64,000 nucleotides of DNA from an uncultured Lachnospiraceae bacterium (GCA_910587045.1 CAJULG010000004.1:124872-188871), one strand, 5' to 3'. Shown: positions 8,766-18,366, numbered from the stretch's first letter. The notes: generated by a model not told the origin, from the letters alone. Numbers and translations are program-made.

Positions 8766-9286
8766 AACAAGAGGACAATAAGAAAGAAATGATGGAAAAA
8801 CAGCAGAGGAATGTTATCCGGGAATTTGATAAGGAATTATTTACTTATACCGGACAGGTTGCATGGTTTATGCCCGGCATAATTTCCTTTCTATTGATCT
8901 GTCTGATGGCAATACCATTCCAGGAGGTAGGCCCGGGTGATTATATAATATGGGTGAGTGGATGTAATTTCTCCGCGTGGATTTCGTACTTTGTGCTGCA
9001 ACCCTATCTTTATACCACGGATACCCTCAGCCCGCGCAATACGACAAGCGTTACCTATAACAAGCTAAGATATCTGCCTGTCAGCAGAAAGCAGTATAAC
9101 AGAGTCCGGCTTGGTTATGTCATCCGTTATGTATGGAAGCTGACCCTGATCGGTCTGACGGTGCAATGTCTGTCTGCATTTCTGACGACAGGAACGGTTA
9201 CAGTATGGAATGTATTATACGGGATTGGAATTTTATTTGTGGCGCCACTCCTGATCGGCTGGCTTCAGCTTATGATAAACCGTTGA
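8762..9286 (+). CDS. Membrane protein, ABC permease partner
   Basis: 174 residues with hydrophobic segments near residues 35-57, 65-85, 120-143 and 150-172. Overlap with the ATPase stop suggests a dedicated permease subunit. It has fewer helices than the usual six and ends shortly after the last one, so a C-terminal truncation is possible. Downstream sequence shows no obvious continuation. Confidence 0.6.
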   Translation: MKQEDNKKEMMEKQQRNVIREFDKELFTYTGQVAWFMPGIISFLLICLMAIPFQEVGPGDYIIWVSGCNFSAWISYFVLQPYLYTTDTLSPRNTTSVTYNKLRYLPVSRKQYNRVRLGYVIRYVWKLTLIGLTVQCLSAFLTTGTVTVWNVLYGIGILFVAPLLIGWLQLMINR

Positions 9287-9325
9287 TCCGTATTATAGAA
9301 TATCGCTGGATTTAGCTGTCTCCCG

Positions 9326-9354
9326 TTGCTTTTATTTTCTCTTTCCGCTATAAT
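9326..9354 (+). promoter_or_regulatory. Sigma-A promoter with long leader
   Basis: TTGCTT, 17 bp, TATAAT. Transcription should begin near 9361, giving a leader of about 140 nt before the next gene. Confidence 0.7.
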
Positions 9355-9360
9355 GAACGC

Positions 9361-9501
9361 ATAAGCCTGATTTAACATGAGGAGAGGCCCGTCGAAGACG
9401 GGAGGAGTCCTGATGTTTAATTGCAGTAATGCGGAGAGATACTAAGGAAACGTAGCAGGTAACAAAGGGACTGATATTCCGGATCAGAAGGAGAAGCAAG
9501 G
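9361..9501 (+). promoter_or_regulatory. Structured 5' leader of unknown class
   Basis: The leader holds CCCGTC-GAA-GACGGG inside a longer stem in which TTTAACAT.AGGA pairs with TCCT.ATGTTTAA. A hairpin CTGAT/ATCAG lies just before the ribosome site AAGGAG. I tested it against SRP RNA, T-box and common riboswitch motifs from memory and found no match. Confidence 0.4.
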
Positions 9502-10500
9502 ATGAAGATCAATATATATTATGGCGGACGTGGACTGATTGAAGATCCTACCTTATATGTCATAAGTAAATTAACAGAGGTTTTGGAGGAACTGCGTGTT
9601 GAGGTGAGCCGATACAATCTTTACGATGAAAAGGGAACGATCGCTACTCTGCCGGCAACATTAAAGGAGGCCGATGGCGTGATACTGGCGGTTTCGGTTG
9701 AATGGTTCGGGATCGGCGGCTATATGCAGCAGTTCCTGGATATGTGCTGGCTTTATGGTGACAAGGACAAGCTAAAGAGTCTGTATATGCTTCCCGTGGT
9801 TATGGCAACCACTTACGGGGAACGGGATGCGGAGGCGGCGCTGGTAAAGGCATGGGAAACCTTAGGCGGTTCCGCTATCCGGGGCCTGACTGCATATGTG
9901 GAGAATCATACGGATTTTGAAACCTCTTCCGTGTATCGGGATATTATAGAGAAGCAGGCGGAAAGCCTGTATCGTGCCATCAATCAGAGCATTGCTGTTT
10001 TTCCGAACAGCAATGTGGTGGTAAGAGAAAATGTATCTAAGACAAAGACTATTGATCTGACTCCGCAGGAAAGCGAGCAGCTGTCCAGATTTGTTTCCGA
10101 TGATACCTATGTGAAGAAGCAGAAGAAGGATATTGAGGAGCTGTCGGCAATGTTTAAGTCCATGCTGGGTGATGCTGAAGAGCTGGAAAAGGAAGGGGAG
10201 TTTATCCGGGAGCTGCGGACGAATTTCTATCCGCAGGATGATTTCCATGCAAAATATATCATCATCATTCCGGACCGGGAGTCTACCCTGTCCATTGAAG
10301 TGACGCCGAACAGTGTAAAATGCTGGTACAGTGATGATACGGAAGCGGATGTGGTGATGAAGGCAGAGACCAAGGTATTAAAAGCCATTATTAATGGCAA
10401 GAATACATTTCAGAGGGCATTTATGGCAGGCGAGATCACTGCAAAGGGGAATTTCAAGACGCTGCGTACTCTGGACGAGATATTCCGGTTCCGGTATTAA
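9502..10500 (+). CDS. Flavodoxin-fold / SCP2 sterol-carrier-like protein
   Basis: 332 residues. The first about 170 resemble an NAD(P)H-dependent FMN reductase/flavodoxin fold (KINIYYGGRG start, then VILAVSVEWFGIGGYMQQFLD). The last about 110 resemble an SCP2 lipid-carrier domain (LSIEVTPNSVKCWY...MAGEITAKGNFKTL). A charged linker joins them. Located just upstream of dnaX. Function unknown; redox or lipid binding is inferred from folds only. Start supported by AAGGAGAAGC. Confidence 0.7.
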   Translation: MKINIYYGGRGLIEDPTLYVISKLTEVLEELRVEVSRYNLYDEKGTIATLPATLKEADGVILAVSVEWFGIGGYMQQFLDMCWLYGDKDKLKSLYMLPVVMATTYGERDAEAALVKAWETLGGSAIRGLTAYVENHTDFETSSVYRDIIEKQAESLYRAINQSIAVFPNSNVVVRENVSKTKTIDLTPQESEQLSRFVSDDTYVKKQKKDIEELSAMFKSMLGDAEELEKEGEFIRELRTNFYPQDDFHAKYIIIIPDRESTLSIEVTPNSVKCWYSDDTEADVVMKAETKVLKAIINGKNTFQRAFMAGEITAKGNFKTLRTLDEIFRFRY

Positions 10501-10616
10501 TAATCCGGATCCGGCGCCTGGTATAACAGGTATGGAACCACGTCTGGATTGCTTCGACAGGAGACTGCTGCCGGAGAAGACAGGCATCAGACAGGAAAGA
10601 TTAGGATGTGAGCAGC

Positions 10617-12209
10617 ATGTCATACATGGCATTATACCGCAAATGGCGGCCAGATACATTTGAAGAGGTAAAAGGACAGGAGCATATCGTAACCACGCTG
10701 AAAAACCAGTTGATGCATGACCGGATCGGCCACGCATATCTGTTCTGTGGAACCAGGGGAACAGGTAAGACAACGATCGCCAAGCTGTTTGCTCGTGCAG
10801 TTAACTGTGAGCAGCCGGTCATGGGAAGTCCCTGCGGTACCTGCCCAAGCTGCCGTTCGATCGCAGAAGGCAGCTCTATGAATGTGATAGAGATTGATGC
10901 GGCATCCAATAATGGCGTGGACAATATCCGGGAGATCCGGGACGAAGTGCAGTATTCTCCAACAGAGGGAAGATATAAGGTTTACATTATCGACGAGGTG
11001 CATATGCTTTCGATCGGAGCATTTAATGCGCTGCTGAAGACACTGGAGGAACCTCCTTCCTATGTGATCTTCATTCTGGCAACTACAGAAGCACATAAGA
11101 TTCCCATTACGATCCTTTCACGCTGTCAGCGTTATGATTTTCGGAGAATATCGGTAGAGACTATTTCGGATCGGTTATCTGATCTTATGGAGCGGGAAGG
11201 GCAGCAGGTAGAGAAGAAGGCAGTGGATTACATTGCCAGAGTAGCGGACGGTTCCATGCGTGACGCATTAAGTCTCTTAGATCAATGTATCGCCTTTTAC
11301 CTGGGCGAGACCCTGACCTATGAGAAATGTCTGGATGTCCTGGGAGCCGTTGATATTGAGGTCTTTATCCGTCTGTTGAAAGCAGTGGAGGAGAAAGATG
11401 TAACCGGGGCAGTGGATATGATCGATGATATCATCTGGCAGGGAAGAGAACTGGGGCAGTTTATAACAGATTTTACCTGGTTCATGCGCAACCTTCTGTT
11501 GATAAAAAGCGCGAAGGAAAGTGCTTCTAAGCTGGATCTGTCAAAGGAAAATATGGAGGCAATGGAACAGATGGCGGACGGTCTGTCACTGGATTCTCTT
11601 ATGCGGTATATCCGTATTTTCTCAGAATTATCCAATCAGATAAAGTATGCCGGACAGAAGCGGGTGGTGTTAGAGCTTGCAGTCATCAAGCTCTGCATAC
11701 CGGAGATGGAGCGTAATTATGATTCCATCCTGCAGCGCATGGAAGAGTTATCCAGGAAAGTCGATTCCTGTATGTCCCGGCCGGTACAGCCGGTGGCAGC
11801 CCGTATGCCGGAGGTAATGGAAGCGGAGAAGAAGGAGGAGACCCTGGAGGATTTAAAGAAGACCCTGCCGGAAGCAACCGTACAGGAGCTTCAGGCGATC
11901 GCATCCCGCCGGTCAGAGGTATTCCGGCAGTTAGAACCTGCCCTGAGCGGTCTGCTTCGCACGTCAGATGTGCGGATCAACAAGGAAAAGCGCTCCATCG
12001 TGGTCCTTCTGGATGAGAAGAATCAGGGACTGCTGCAGAATAATGAAGAAGACCGGAAGGCGATCGAGGATGCGTTTATGAAAGTGACACAACGACAGAT
12101 TTCTGTAGAATTCCGGAAGCAAATGCCGAAGGGTTCCATGCAACAGGATCTTGTCCGTATGGATATATTTGAAGAAATGAATATTCCAGTGGAATATGAT
12201 GATAATTAG
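10617..12209 (+). CDS. dnaX: DNA polymerase III subunit gamma/tau
   Basis: About 530 residues starting MSYMALYRKWRP, typical of DnaX; an upstream GTG at 10608 is possible. It has Walker A GTRGTGKTT near residue 45, a four-Cys zinc module (NCEQPV..CGTCPSC), Walker B YIIDEVHML, and sensor 1 LATTEAHKIP. It is the ATPase of the clamp loader that puts the sliding clamp on primed DNA. Followed by ybaB and recR in the classic Firmicute order. I saw no slippery heptamer that would produce a short gamma form. Confidence 0.96.
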   Translation: MSYMALYRKWRPDTFEEVKGQEHIVTTLKNQLMHDRIGHAYLFCGTRGTGKTTIAKLFARAVNCEQPVMGSPCGTCPSCRSIAEGSSMNVIEIDAASNNGVDNIREIRDEVQYSPTEGRYKVYIIDEVHMLSIGAFNALLKTLEEPPSYVIFILATTEAHKIPITILSRCQRYDFRRISVETISDRLSDLMEREGQQVEKKAVDYIARVADGSMRDALSLLDQCIAFYLGETLTYEKCLDVLGAVDIEVFIRLLKAVEEKDVTGAVDMIDDIIWQGRELGQFITDFTWFMRNLLLIKSAKESASKLDLSKENMEAMEQMADGLSLDSLMRYIRIFSELSNQIKYAGQKRVVLELAVIKLCIPEMERNYDSILQRMEELSRKVDSCMSRPVQPVAARMPEVMEAEKKEETLEDLKKTLPEATVQELQAIASRRSEVFRQLEPALSGLLRTSDVRINKEKRSIVVLLDEKNQGLLQNNEEDRKAIEDAFMKVTQRQISVEFRKQMPKGSMQQDLVRMDIFEEMNIPVEYDDN

Positions 12210-12220
12210 GAGGATGAAAA

Positions 12221-12574
12221 ATGGCAAAACGTGGTGGATATCCCGGAGGAATGATGCCGGGTAATATGAATAATCTGATGAAGCAGGCGCAGAAAATGCA
12301 GAAGCAGATGGAAGAGGCAACGAAAGCGCTGGAAGAAAAGACCTACGAAGCGACTGCCGGCGGCGGTGTTGTTAAGGTAACTGTCAGTGGCAAAAAGGAG
12401 ATCATCTCGATTGAACTGGATGAAGAGGTGGTAGACAAGGATGATATTGAAATGCTGCAGGATCTGATCATGGCGGCGGCCAATGAAGCGCTTCGGGCCC
12501 AGGAGGAGGATTCCAGCAAGGAAATGTCCAGGATTACCGGGAACATGGGAGGAATGGGAGGCTTTCCGTTCTGA
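12221..12574 (+). CDS. YbaB/EbfC nucleoid-associated protein
   Basis: 117 residues: an N-terminal Gly/Met-rich tail, a long helix (MKQAQKMQKQMEEATKALE) and the conserved GGGVVKVTVSGKKEI strand region. Dimeric DNA-binding protein, almost always between dnaX and recR. It ends with a GNMGGMGGFPF tail. RBS AGGAGG 8 bases upstream. Confidence 0.95.
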   Translation: MAKRGGYPGGMMPGNMNNLMKQAQKMQKQMEEATKALEEKTYEATAGGGVVKVTVSGKKEIISIELDEEVVDKDDIEMLQDLIMAAANEALRAQEEDSSKEMSRITGNMGGMGGFPF

Positions 12575-12576
12575 TC

Positions 12577-13176
12577 ATGAATTACTATAGTACAGAAATC
12601 AGTAATCTAATCGATCAGTTGTCCAGGCTGCCGGGTATTGGCGGAAAGTCTGCCCAGCGCCTGGCGTTTCACATTATTGATATGCCAATGGATCAGGTGG
12701 AGCAGTTAGCTGCCACCATACAGAGAACCCGCAAAAATGTGAAATACTGTAAGTCCTGTTATACACTGACGGATAAGGAGATCTGTCCGATCTGTGCATC
12801 GGAGAAGCGGGATCATGGAACGATCATGGTAGTAGAGGATACCAGGGATCTGGCGGCATACGAGCGTACCGGACGATTTGAGGGTGTGTATCATGTTCTC
12901 CATGGCGCACTGGATCCGGCAATGGGGAAAGGGCCGGAGGATATAAAGCTGAAAGAGCTTTTAAAGCGGCTGCAGGCAGAAGAGGTCGAGGAATTGATCA
13001 TAGCTACAAATTCAGATGTCCCGGGAGAGGCGACTGCCATGTATATCAGCAGGCTGGTCAAGCCTTCCGGTATTAAGGTCAGCCGGATCGCGAGCGGGGT
13101 TCCGATCGGCGGAGAGTTGGAATGTATTGATGAAGTAACGCTGCTACGTGCTTTAGAGGGCAGGGTTTACCTATAA
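12577..13176 (+). CDS. recR: Recombination mediator RecR
   Basis: 199 residues with N-terminal helix-hairpin-helix (LSRLPGIGGKSAQRLAFHI), a zinc finger (C..CYTLTDKEICPIC), a Toprim domain (VVEDTRDLAAYE) and a C-terminal Walker-like region. It acts with RecO/RecF in loading RecA at gaps. Start 2 bp after the ybaB stop implies coupled translation. Confidence 0.96.
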   Translation: MNYYSTEISNLIDQLSRLPGIGGKSAQRLAFHIIDMPMDQVEQLAATIQRTRKNVKYCKSCYTLTDKEICPICASEKRDHGTIMVVEDTRDLAAYERTGRFEGVYHVLHGALDPAMGKGPEDIKLKELLKRLQAEEVEELIIATNSDVPGEATAMYISRLVKPSGIKVSRIASGVPIGGELECIDEVTLLRALEGRVYL

Positions 13177-13204
13177 AATAACATAAGAAAGTGAAGGTGA
13201 TACT

Positions 13205-14281
13205 ATGAAACGAATCGGTATGTTGACCAGCGGCGGGGATTGTCAGGCATTGAACGCAACCATGCGCGGCGTGGTAAAGGGTCTGTATGGTTCCTTTAAG
13301 GAGGTTGAGATTTATGGTTTCCTGGAGGGCTATAAAGGCTTAATGTATGGAAATTATAAGCAGCTTAAGGCAGAAGATTTCTCCGGTATTCTTACCAGAG
13401 GCGGTACGATTCTCGGCAGCTCCAGACAGCCCTTTAAGCTGATGCGGGAACCGGATGCCAACGGTCTCGATAAAGTAAAGGCAATGAAGGATACCTATAA
13501 GAAGCTGAAACTGGATTGTCTGGTGGTATTAGGCGGTAATGGTTCCCAGAAGACGGCCAACCTTCTGAGTGAGGAAGGCCTGAATGTGATCGGACTGCCA
13601 AAGACCATTGATAATGACCTATGGGGAACAGATATGACCTTTGGATTCCAGAGTGCAGTGGACATTGCGACCGATGCCATTGACTGTATTCATACAACGG
13701 CGGCTTCCCATGGACGTGTATTTATCGTAGAGATCATGGGACATAAGGTAGGATGGATCACACTGCATGCCGGGATTGCCGGCGGGGCGGATATTATTCT
13801 GATCCCTGAGATCCCTTATGATATTAAGAATGTATGCAAAGCTCTGGATCGCCGTGCGAAGCAGGGTAAGAAGTTCTCCATTCTGGCAGTTGCAGAGGGC
13901 GCCATCTCAAAAGAGGTTGCGGCCCTGCCGAAGAAGGAACGGAAGGCATTGCTGGCAAATCCAAAGCATCCATCCGTAGCCTATGAGATCGCAGAACAGA
14001 TCAAGGCATATGGCGGGCAGGAGGTGCGCGTAACAGTTCCCGGACATACCCAGCGGGGAGGAAGTCCTTGTCCGTTTGACCGGGTATTGTCCAGCCGGTT
14101 TGGTGCAAAAGCGGCAGAACTGATCAAGGCCGGGAAGTTTGGAGAACTGGTGGTATTGAAGAATAATGAAGTGACTTCCATTCCACTGTCAGAGTCTGCC
14201 GGAAAGCTGAAATATGTATCACCGGATGACAGTATTGTACAGAATGCAAAAATGCTGGGGATTTCATTCGGTGATGAATGA
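13205..14281 (+). CDS. 6-phosphofructokinase, mixed-substrate group (possibly PPi-dependent)
   Basis: 358 residues of the PfkA superfamily: MLTSGGDCQALNAT start, catalytic PKTIDNDLWGTD and MGHKVGW, substrate-binding PGHTQRGGSP. Phosphorylates fructose-6-phosphate in glycolysis. Donor residues are mixed: the usual GGDGS is GGNGS, keeping the Gly linked to ATP use, while Lys in PKTIDND is the hallmark of PPi enzymes. So the phosphoryl donor cannot be fixed from sequence. RBS is a weak GTGAAGGTGAT. Confidence 0.9.
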   Translation: MKRIGMLTSGGDCQALNATMRGVVKGLYGSFKEVEIYGFLEGYKGLMYGNYKQLKAEDFSGILTRGGTILGSSRQPFKLMREPDANGLDKVKAMKDTYKKLKLDCLVVLGGNGSQKTANLLSEEGLNVIGLPKTIDNDLWGTDMTFGFQSAVDIATDAIDCIHTTAASHGRVFIVEIMGHKVGWITLHAGIAGGADIILIPEIPYDIKNVCKALDRRAKQGKKFSILAVAEGAISKEVAALPKKERKALLANPKHPSVAYEIAEQIKAYGGQEVRVTVPGHTQRGGSPCPFDRVLSSRFGAKAAELIKAGKFGELVVLKNNEVTSIPLSESAGKLKYVSPDDSIVQNAKMLGISFGDE

Positions 14282-14349
14282 TCATCAGGGTCAGTGTATG
14301 CAGGCGTGTTCGTGTCCGCTTGACTCGTGACTTGCGGGAATAAAGGGGA

Positions 14350-14371
14350 GAGGCACCTTTCGGGGTGCTTC
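14350..14371 (+). terminator. Probable terminator after the phosphofructokinase gene
   Basis: GAGGCACC and GGTGCTTC form an 8-bp stem with a short loop, followed by a broken U-rich stretch (TTCTGTTCC). Efficiency uncertain because of the poor T-run. Confidence 0.5.
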
Positions 14372-14470
14372 TTCTGTTCCGTCATGCACAAATATTTTAA
14401 CCTTCGCATACAATATCATATATTTTGTCATTGCGGTTCAGTCGGAAGGCAGATGACAGGGAGGTTGAAT

Positions 14471-14863
14471 ATGAGCAGCTTCAGTGAGTATTTAGAACAG
14501 GCAGCTCGAAGTCCGTTACCGAAAGAATGGAACTTTGAGCGGATGGAATTAGCCGAAGAGGATATTGCCCAGGATTATGAGAAGATGAAGCGTATGTATC
14601 CGCGGGAGGCAAGATTTGTATCGGCGATGGTGGAGGATCTGTGTGACCAGTTGGAGTACGAAGGGAGTCCGATGTTTGATGAGCAGCCGGATTCCGTTAC
14701 GATCTACCGGATGGCAGAAGAGGTATATAACAGGATGAAGGGAAAGGAAAACAGTTCCCTGAAGCAGAACTCACCATTGATGCAGTTGTGTCTGATATTA
14801 ATATGCAATGAATTTCATGAGCGTCGCTGCCGTTATCAGCAAAGGAGACGCAGATTCTGGTAA
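14471..14863 (+). CDS. Conserved hypothetical protein, acidic/helical
   Basis: 130 residues from ATG 14471, which has GGGAGG 7 bases before it; a longer in-frame ORF from 14327 would run across the terminator hairpin and is unlikely. Predicted helical, acidic in the middle (ELAEEDIAQDYEKMKRMYP), with a very basic end (RRCRYQQRRRRFW). No signal peptide or membrane segment. No function recognised. It sits 51 bp before a large anchored surface protein and may be cotranscribed with it. Confidence 0.65.
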   Translation: MSSFSEYLEQAARSPLPKEWNFERMELAEEDIAQDYEKMKRMYPREARFVSAMVEDLCDQLEYEGSPMFDEQPDSVTIYRMAEEVYNRMKGKENSSLKQNSPLMQLCLILICNEFHERRCRYQQRRRRFW

Positions 14864-14914
14864 CAGCCGGAATTGTTCACAGACGCCGGGAAAATAATCG
14901 GAAAAGGAAACGAT

Positions 14915-17440
14915 ATGATAAAGAAGACGATAATAGAGGTTGTTGTATTGATCGTTGTTTTTTTTGCAACAATCTTTCTTGCAGATAAATGGAATAATGC
15001 TGGAATGGATGAGGTGACCGCAGAGATGGATCAGCCCACGCTTCCCCTGGTATATATGGAAGCAGGAGGGAAGGAGATTAACTGTCTGCACGGGTACACC
15101 TCTTCCATCGATGTTGCCCTGTTTCACGATTCCATCACACCGATCGGTACCGATCAGGTTGTGAGCTTCCGGATCGAGGATGTCGGAACGGAAATTGAAT
15201 CGGTGGGTTATGAGGTACGGAGCGTAGACGGTTCTTCTCTGATCGAGAATGGTTCCGTAGACCAGTTAGAGAACAATTCCGGTTCCCTTTATGCGCATAC
15301 TGCACTCCGGATGAATCTGACGGAATTACAGGAGTATACCTTTATTGCCCTTCTGAAGCTGGAGGATGGGAGAGAGGTACGTTACTATACAAGGCTTCTT
15401 CCGTCGGACGAGCTGTACACCCGGCAGTTTCTGGACTTTGTTATGAACTTTCACGAAGCCACCTTTAACAAAGAGGAAAAAGGAGCCATCAACCCGTATA
15501 TTGAGCCGAATGATACCGGAGAGAATGAGAATCTGTCTCATATTGATATTCATTCCGATTATGAGACCGTGACCTGGGCAAATCTTTCCACGATGCGGAT
15601 CTCTCAGATGATACCGACGATCAAGGATATGGACCGGAAAAATGCCACCATAGAATTAAAATATGTAGCGATTTCCGGCAGTGTGGATAATGCGCAGTAT
15701 TTCAATGTATCAGAGGTATACCGGGTCCGCTATGTGGACAGTACGACCATCTATCTTATGGATTATGACCGGAGTGTGGAAAGTATCTTTGACCGCTTCA
15801 ACGTGAATACTGCGAAGAACTGGTTTTTCTTTGGAATTTCCAGTCTGGATGACTTTCAGTACCGGATCAGTGATGAGAATGAAAAGGTAGCGTTTGTTAA
15901 GGAGGGACAGCTTTGGTATTATGATTATTCCAGCACTACCATCACCAAGGTATTCGCATTCTGGCAGGATACACCCACAGATATCCGGACAGCATACGAT
16001 CAGCATGGAATTAATATTGTAAAGCTGGATGATGATGGAAATATCATATTTACGGTATACGGTTACATGAACCGGGGCCAGCATGAAGGGGAAAATGGAA
16101 TCGCAGTATACCGGTTTCTGTCGGATTCCAGCAGGCTGGAAGAGGTATTATTTCTTTCCTGTGATGAGCCGTATGAAATACTGAAGGAGGATGCATCCCG
16201 TCTGAATTATCTGAATGAGCAGGGAGAATTCTTTTACCTGCTGGGCAATAACGTAATGAAGATCAATCTGGAGACGAAACAGTCCAGCTATGTGATCCAT
16301 GAGATCGCCAAGGAGTATCTGGCCGTATCTGACAGCGAGTTTCTTCTGGCATATCCGGATGCTCCGGTAGACCGGGACAGTACCCGGCTTACAGTATTGA
16401 ATCTGAATACCTACGAAGAGCATACGATTGAAGCTGGGGAGGGACAGCGGATCAAGGCGCTTGGTTTTATAGAAAATGATCTTGTCTATGGCATGGCAAA
16501 TGAAACGGATGTCGTACTGAATATGGATGGCAGTACGGTCTTTCCAATGCATACCCTGCGGATCACTACACTGGATAACGTGGTAGTGAAGGAGTACAGC
16601 AAAAGCGGTACCTATGTCATGGAAGCACATACCGAGAATCAGGTAATCTATCTGAAGCGTACCACAAAATCCGGTGAAAATTATGTAGAGGCCTCCGATG
16701 ATTTCATAACCTTTAAAGAAGAGGACAGCAGCGGGATCCAGGTGAACTATCAGTATACCTATGACGGTTATAATCAGCTTTATATGATATTTCCGAATTA
16801 TATGTATGTCACCTCGATTCCACAGCTGATCATTACCAAGGAAATCCTCAGTGATGATGATGAGCGGAATATAGCGGTTGCCAGCGGGGGGAATTCCGGA
16901 CGGTACTATGTATATGCCCAGGGCGGTATGCAGGGCTCCTATTCTTCGCCTCGCAATGCAGTCCTGGCGGCCAATGAAGAAAGCGGATATGCCCTGGACA
17001 GCAAAGGGAATTGTATCTGGAAGATCAGCGGTCTTTTAGAATATGCCGAGGTAACGGAAGGTCTGCAGGAGACGAAATGTGAGACTCCGGCAGAGTCTTT
17101 ACAGGAGTGCATTGAGATGATCCTGCAATATGAAGGCGTGGAGATCCCCGAGTCCATGGATATGACAGGCAATCCGGATGATATCCTGGAACGCTATCTC
17201 GGGAAAAGCAGTGTAAATCTGGTCGGCTGTGATGTGGACAATGCCCTGTTCTATCTGTGTCAGGGTGCACCGGTCATTGCAAAGCTGGATGGAAGTACCT
17301 ATGTGCTGATCATCAGCTATAATACTGCGACCATACGCTATTATGATCCGGTTGCCGGCGAGGAAAAAAGGCTGGAACGATATATAATTGAAAACAGCTT
17401 TGGAGAACAGGGCAACCAGTTCTTTACCTATATTCATTAG
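14915..17440 (+). CDS. Large membrane-anchored surface protein with degenerate C39-like end
   Basis: 841 residues from ATG 14915 (AAAAGGAAA upstream). A single N-terminal helix (IIEVVVLIVVFFATIFLADKW) anchors a long extracellular part rich in beta structure, with acidic and aromatic residues and propeller-like repeats across the middle. The last about 110 residues resemble a C39-type papain-like peptidase fold (GAPVIAKLDGSTYVLIISYN...YYDPVAG), but the expected His is Tyr (STYVLI) and no clear catalytic Cys is placed, so enzyme activity is doubtful. Role at the envelope unknown. Confidence 0.65.
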   Translation: MIKKTIIEVVVLIVVFFATIFLADKWNNAGMDEVTAEMDQPTLPLVYMEAGGKEINCLHGYTSSIDVALFHDSITPIGTDQVVSFRIEDVGTEIESVGYEVRSVDGSSLIENGSVDQLENNSGSLYAHTALRMNLTELQEYTFIALLKLEDGREVRYYTRLLPSDELYTRQFLDFVMNFHEATFNKEEKGAINPYIEPNDTGENENLSHIDIHSDYETVTWANLSTMRISQMIPTIKDMDRKNATIELKYVAISGSVDNAQYFNVSEVYRVRYVDSTTIYLMDYDRSVESIFDRFNVNTAKNWFFFGISSLDDFQYRISDENEKVAFVKEGQLWYYDYSSTTITKVFAFWQDTPTDIRTAYDQHGINIVKLDDDGNIIFTVYGYMNRGQHEGENGIAVYRFLSDSSRLEEVLFLSCDEPYEILKEDASRLNYLNEQGEFFYLLGNNVMKINLETKQSSYVIHEIAKEYLAVSDSEFLLAYPDAPVDRDSTRLTVLNLNTYEEHTIEAGEGQRIKALGFIENDLVYGMANETDVVLNMDGSTVFPMHTLRITTLDNVVVKEYSKSGTYVMEAHTENQVIYLKRTTKSGENYVEASDDFITFKEEDSSGIQVNYQYTYDGYNQLYMIFPNYMYVTSIPQLIITKEILSDDDERNIAVASGGNSGRYYVYAQGGMQGSYSSPRNAVLAANEESGYALDSKGNCIWKISGLLEYAEVTEGLQETKCETPAESLQECIEMILQYEGVEIPESMDMTGNPDDILERYLGKSSVNLVGCDVDNALFYLCQGAPVIAKLDGSTYVLIISYNTATIRYYDPVAGEEKRLERYIIENSFGEQGNQFFTYIH

Positions 17441-17530
17441 GACGGCTCCGGCGGCAGAATGCATTTGCCGGAATGTGGCTTCTATAGTGGATGATTTAGA
17501 AGAAAATGAACAACAGGTTGGAGAGAGAAG

Positions 17531-18283
17531 ATGGCAACAATAGAAGAACAGCAGCTACAAAAGCGGTTTTCCGAACTGGCGGAGCAGAGCTATCAGAATA
17601 ACGCATATTACTTTACGGATTTCTTATCTCCGGGTGATGCCGCCTTAGTATATCCGGTGGTGGAGGATACGGAATTTTCCATGTGGGGCGGCGCTCCGGG
17701 ATGTGAACGGGTGATTCTGCGTTTTGGTAACCCGGAGGATCTGGGATATGAGATCCCTTTTCCTGTTCGACTGCTGAAGGCGGAACCGCTGATAAAAAAG
17801 TTTGCAGATGAACTGACACACCGGGATTTCCTGGGCGCTTTAATGAATCTTGGCATTGAGCGGGATACCATCGGCGATATTGTAGTAAAGGATAAGATCG
17901 GATACATTTTTGTGGTTGAGCGTATTGCAGATTACATACAGGAAAACCTGATACAGGTAAAGCATACCCATGTGAAGTGTCAGACATTGGAGGAGATGCC
18001 GGAGGAGGTACAGCCGGAATTAGAACCGGTAGAGCTGATCGTATCCTCTGTCCGCATGGACGGTATTATATCCAAGCTCTTTCGCCTGTCCAGAAATCAG
18101 TCCCTGGAGCTGTTCCGAAAGAAGATGATCCTGGTAAACGGACGTGTTTTCGAGAACAACAGCGGCAGTCCGAAGGAGGGGGACGTAGTGGCAGTCCGGG
18201 GGTATGGCAAGTTCGTGTTCCGGGAGGTTCAGCACAGTACCCGGAAGGGAAAGCAGTCGGTACTGGTGGAGCGGTATGTATAA
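17531..18283 (+). CDS. S4-domain RNA-binding protein, YlmH-like
   Basis: 250 residues. The N-terminal part matches YlmH (FLSPGDAALVYPVV, GCERVILRFG). The C-terminal S4 domain (SKLFRLSRNQSLELFRKKMILVNGRVFENNS) binds structured RNA. YlmH is associated with ribosome quality control and, in cocci, with the division cluster; here it is not in a division cluster. Starts behind GGAGAGAAG. Confidence 0.85.
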   Translation: MATIEEQQLQKRFSELAEQSYQNNAYYFTDFLSPGDAALVYPVVEDTEFSMWGGAPGCERVILRFGNPEDLGYEIPFPVRLLKAEPLIKKFADELTHRDFLGALMNLGIERDTIGDIVVKDKIGYIFVVERIADYIQENLIQVKHTHVKCQTLEEMPEEVQPELEPVELIVSSVRMDGIISKLFRLSRNQSLELFRKKMILVNGRVFENNSGSPKEGDVVAVRGYGKFVFREVQHSTRKGKQSVLVERYV

Positions 18284-18366
18284 TGTGTATAAGAGCCAGG
18301 CGAAGGATAAGGATGAATAATCGTCCTTTAGTTTATAAATTAATCTTAAAATTTAACAATAAGTTA

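Noticed and set aside
9361..9501. SRP RNA (ffs) near dnaX
   Set aside because: The conserved GGTCAGG...GGAAGCAGC loop is absent here and in 10501-10616.
14327..14470. N-terminal extension of the 14471 gene
   Set aside because: It would cross the terminator hairpin, has no ribosome site and contains unfamiliar Cys/His-rich sequence.
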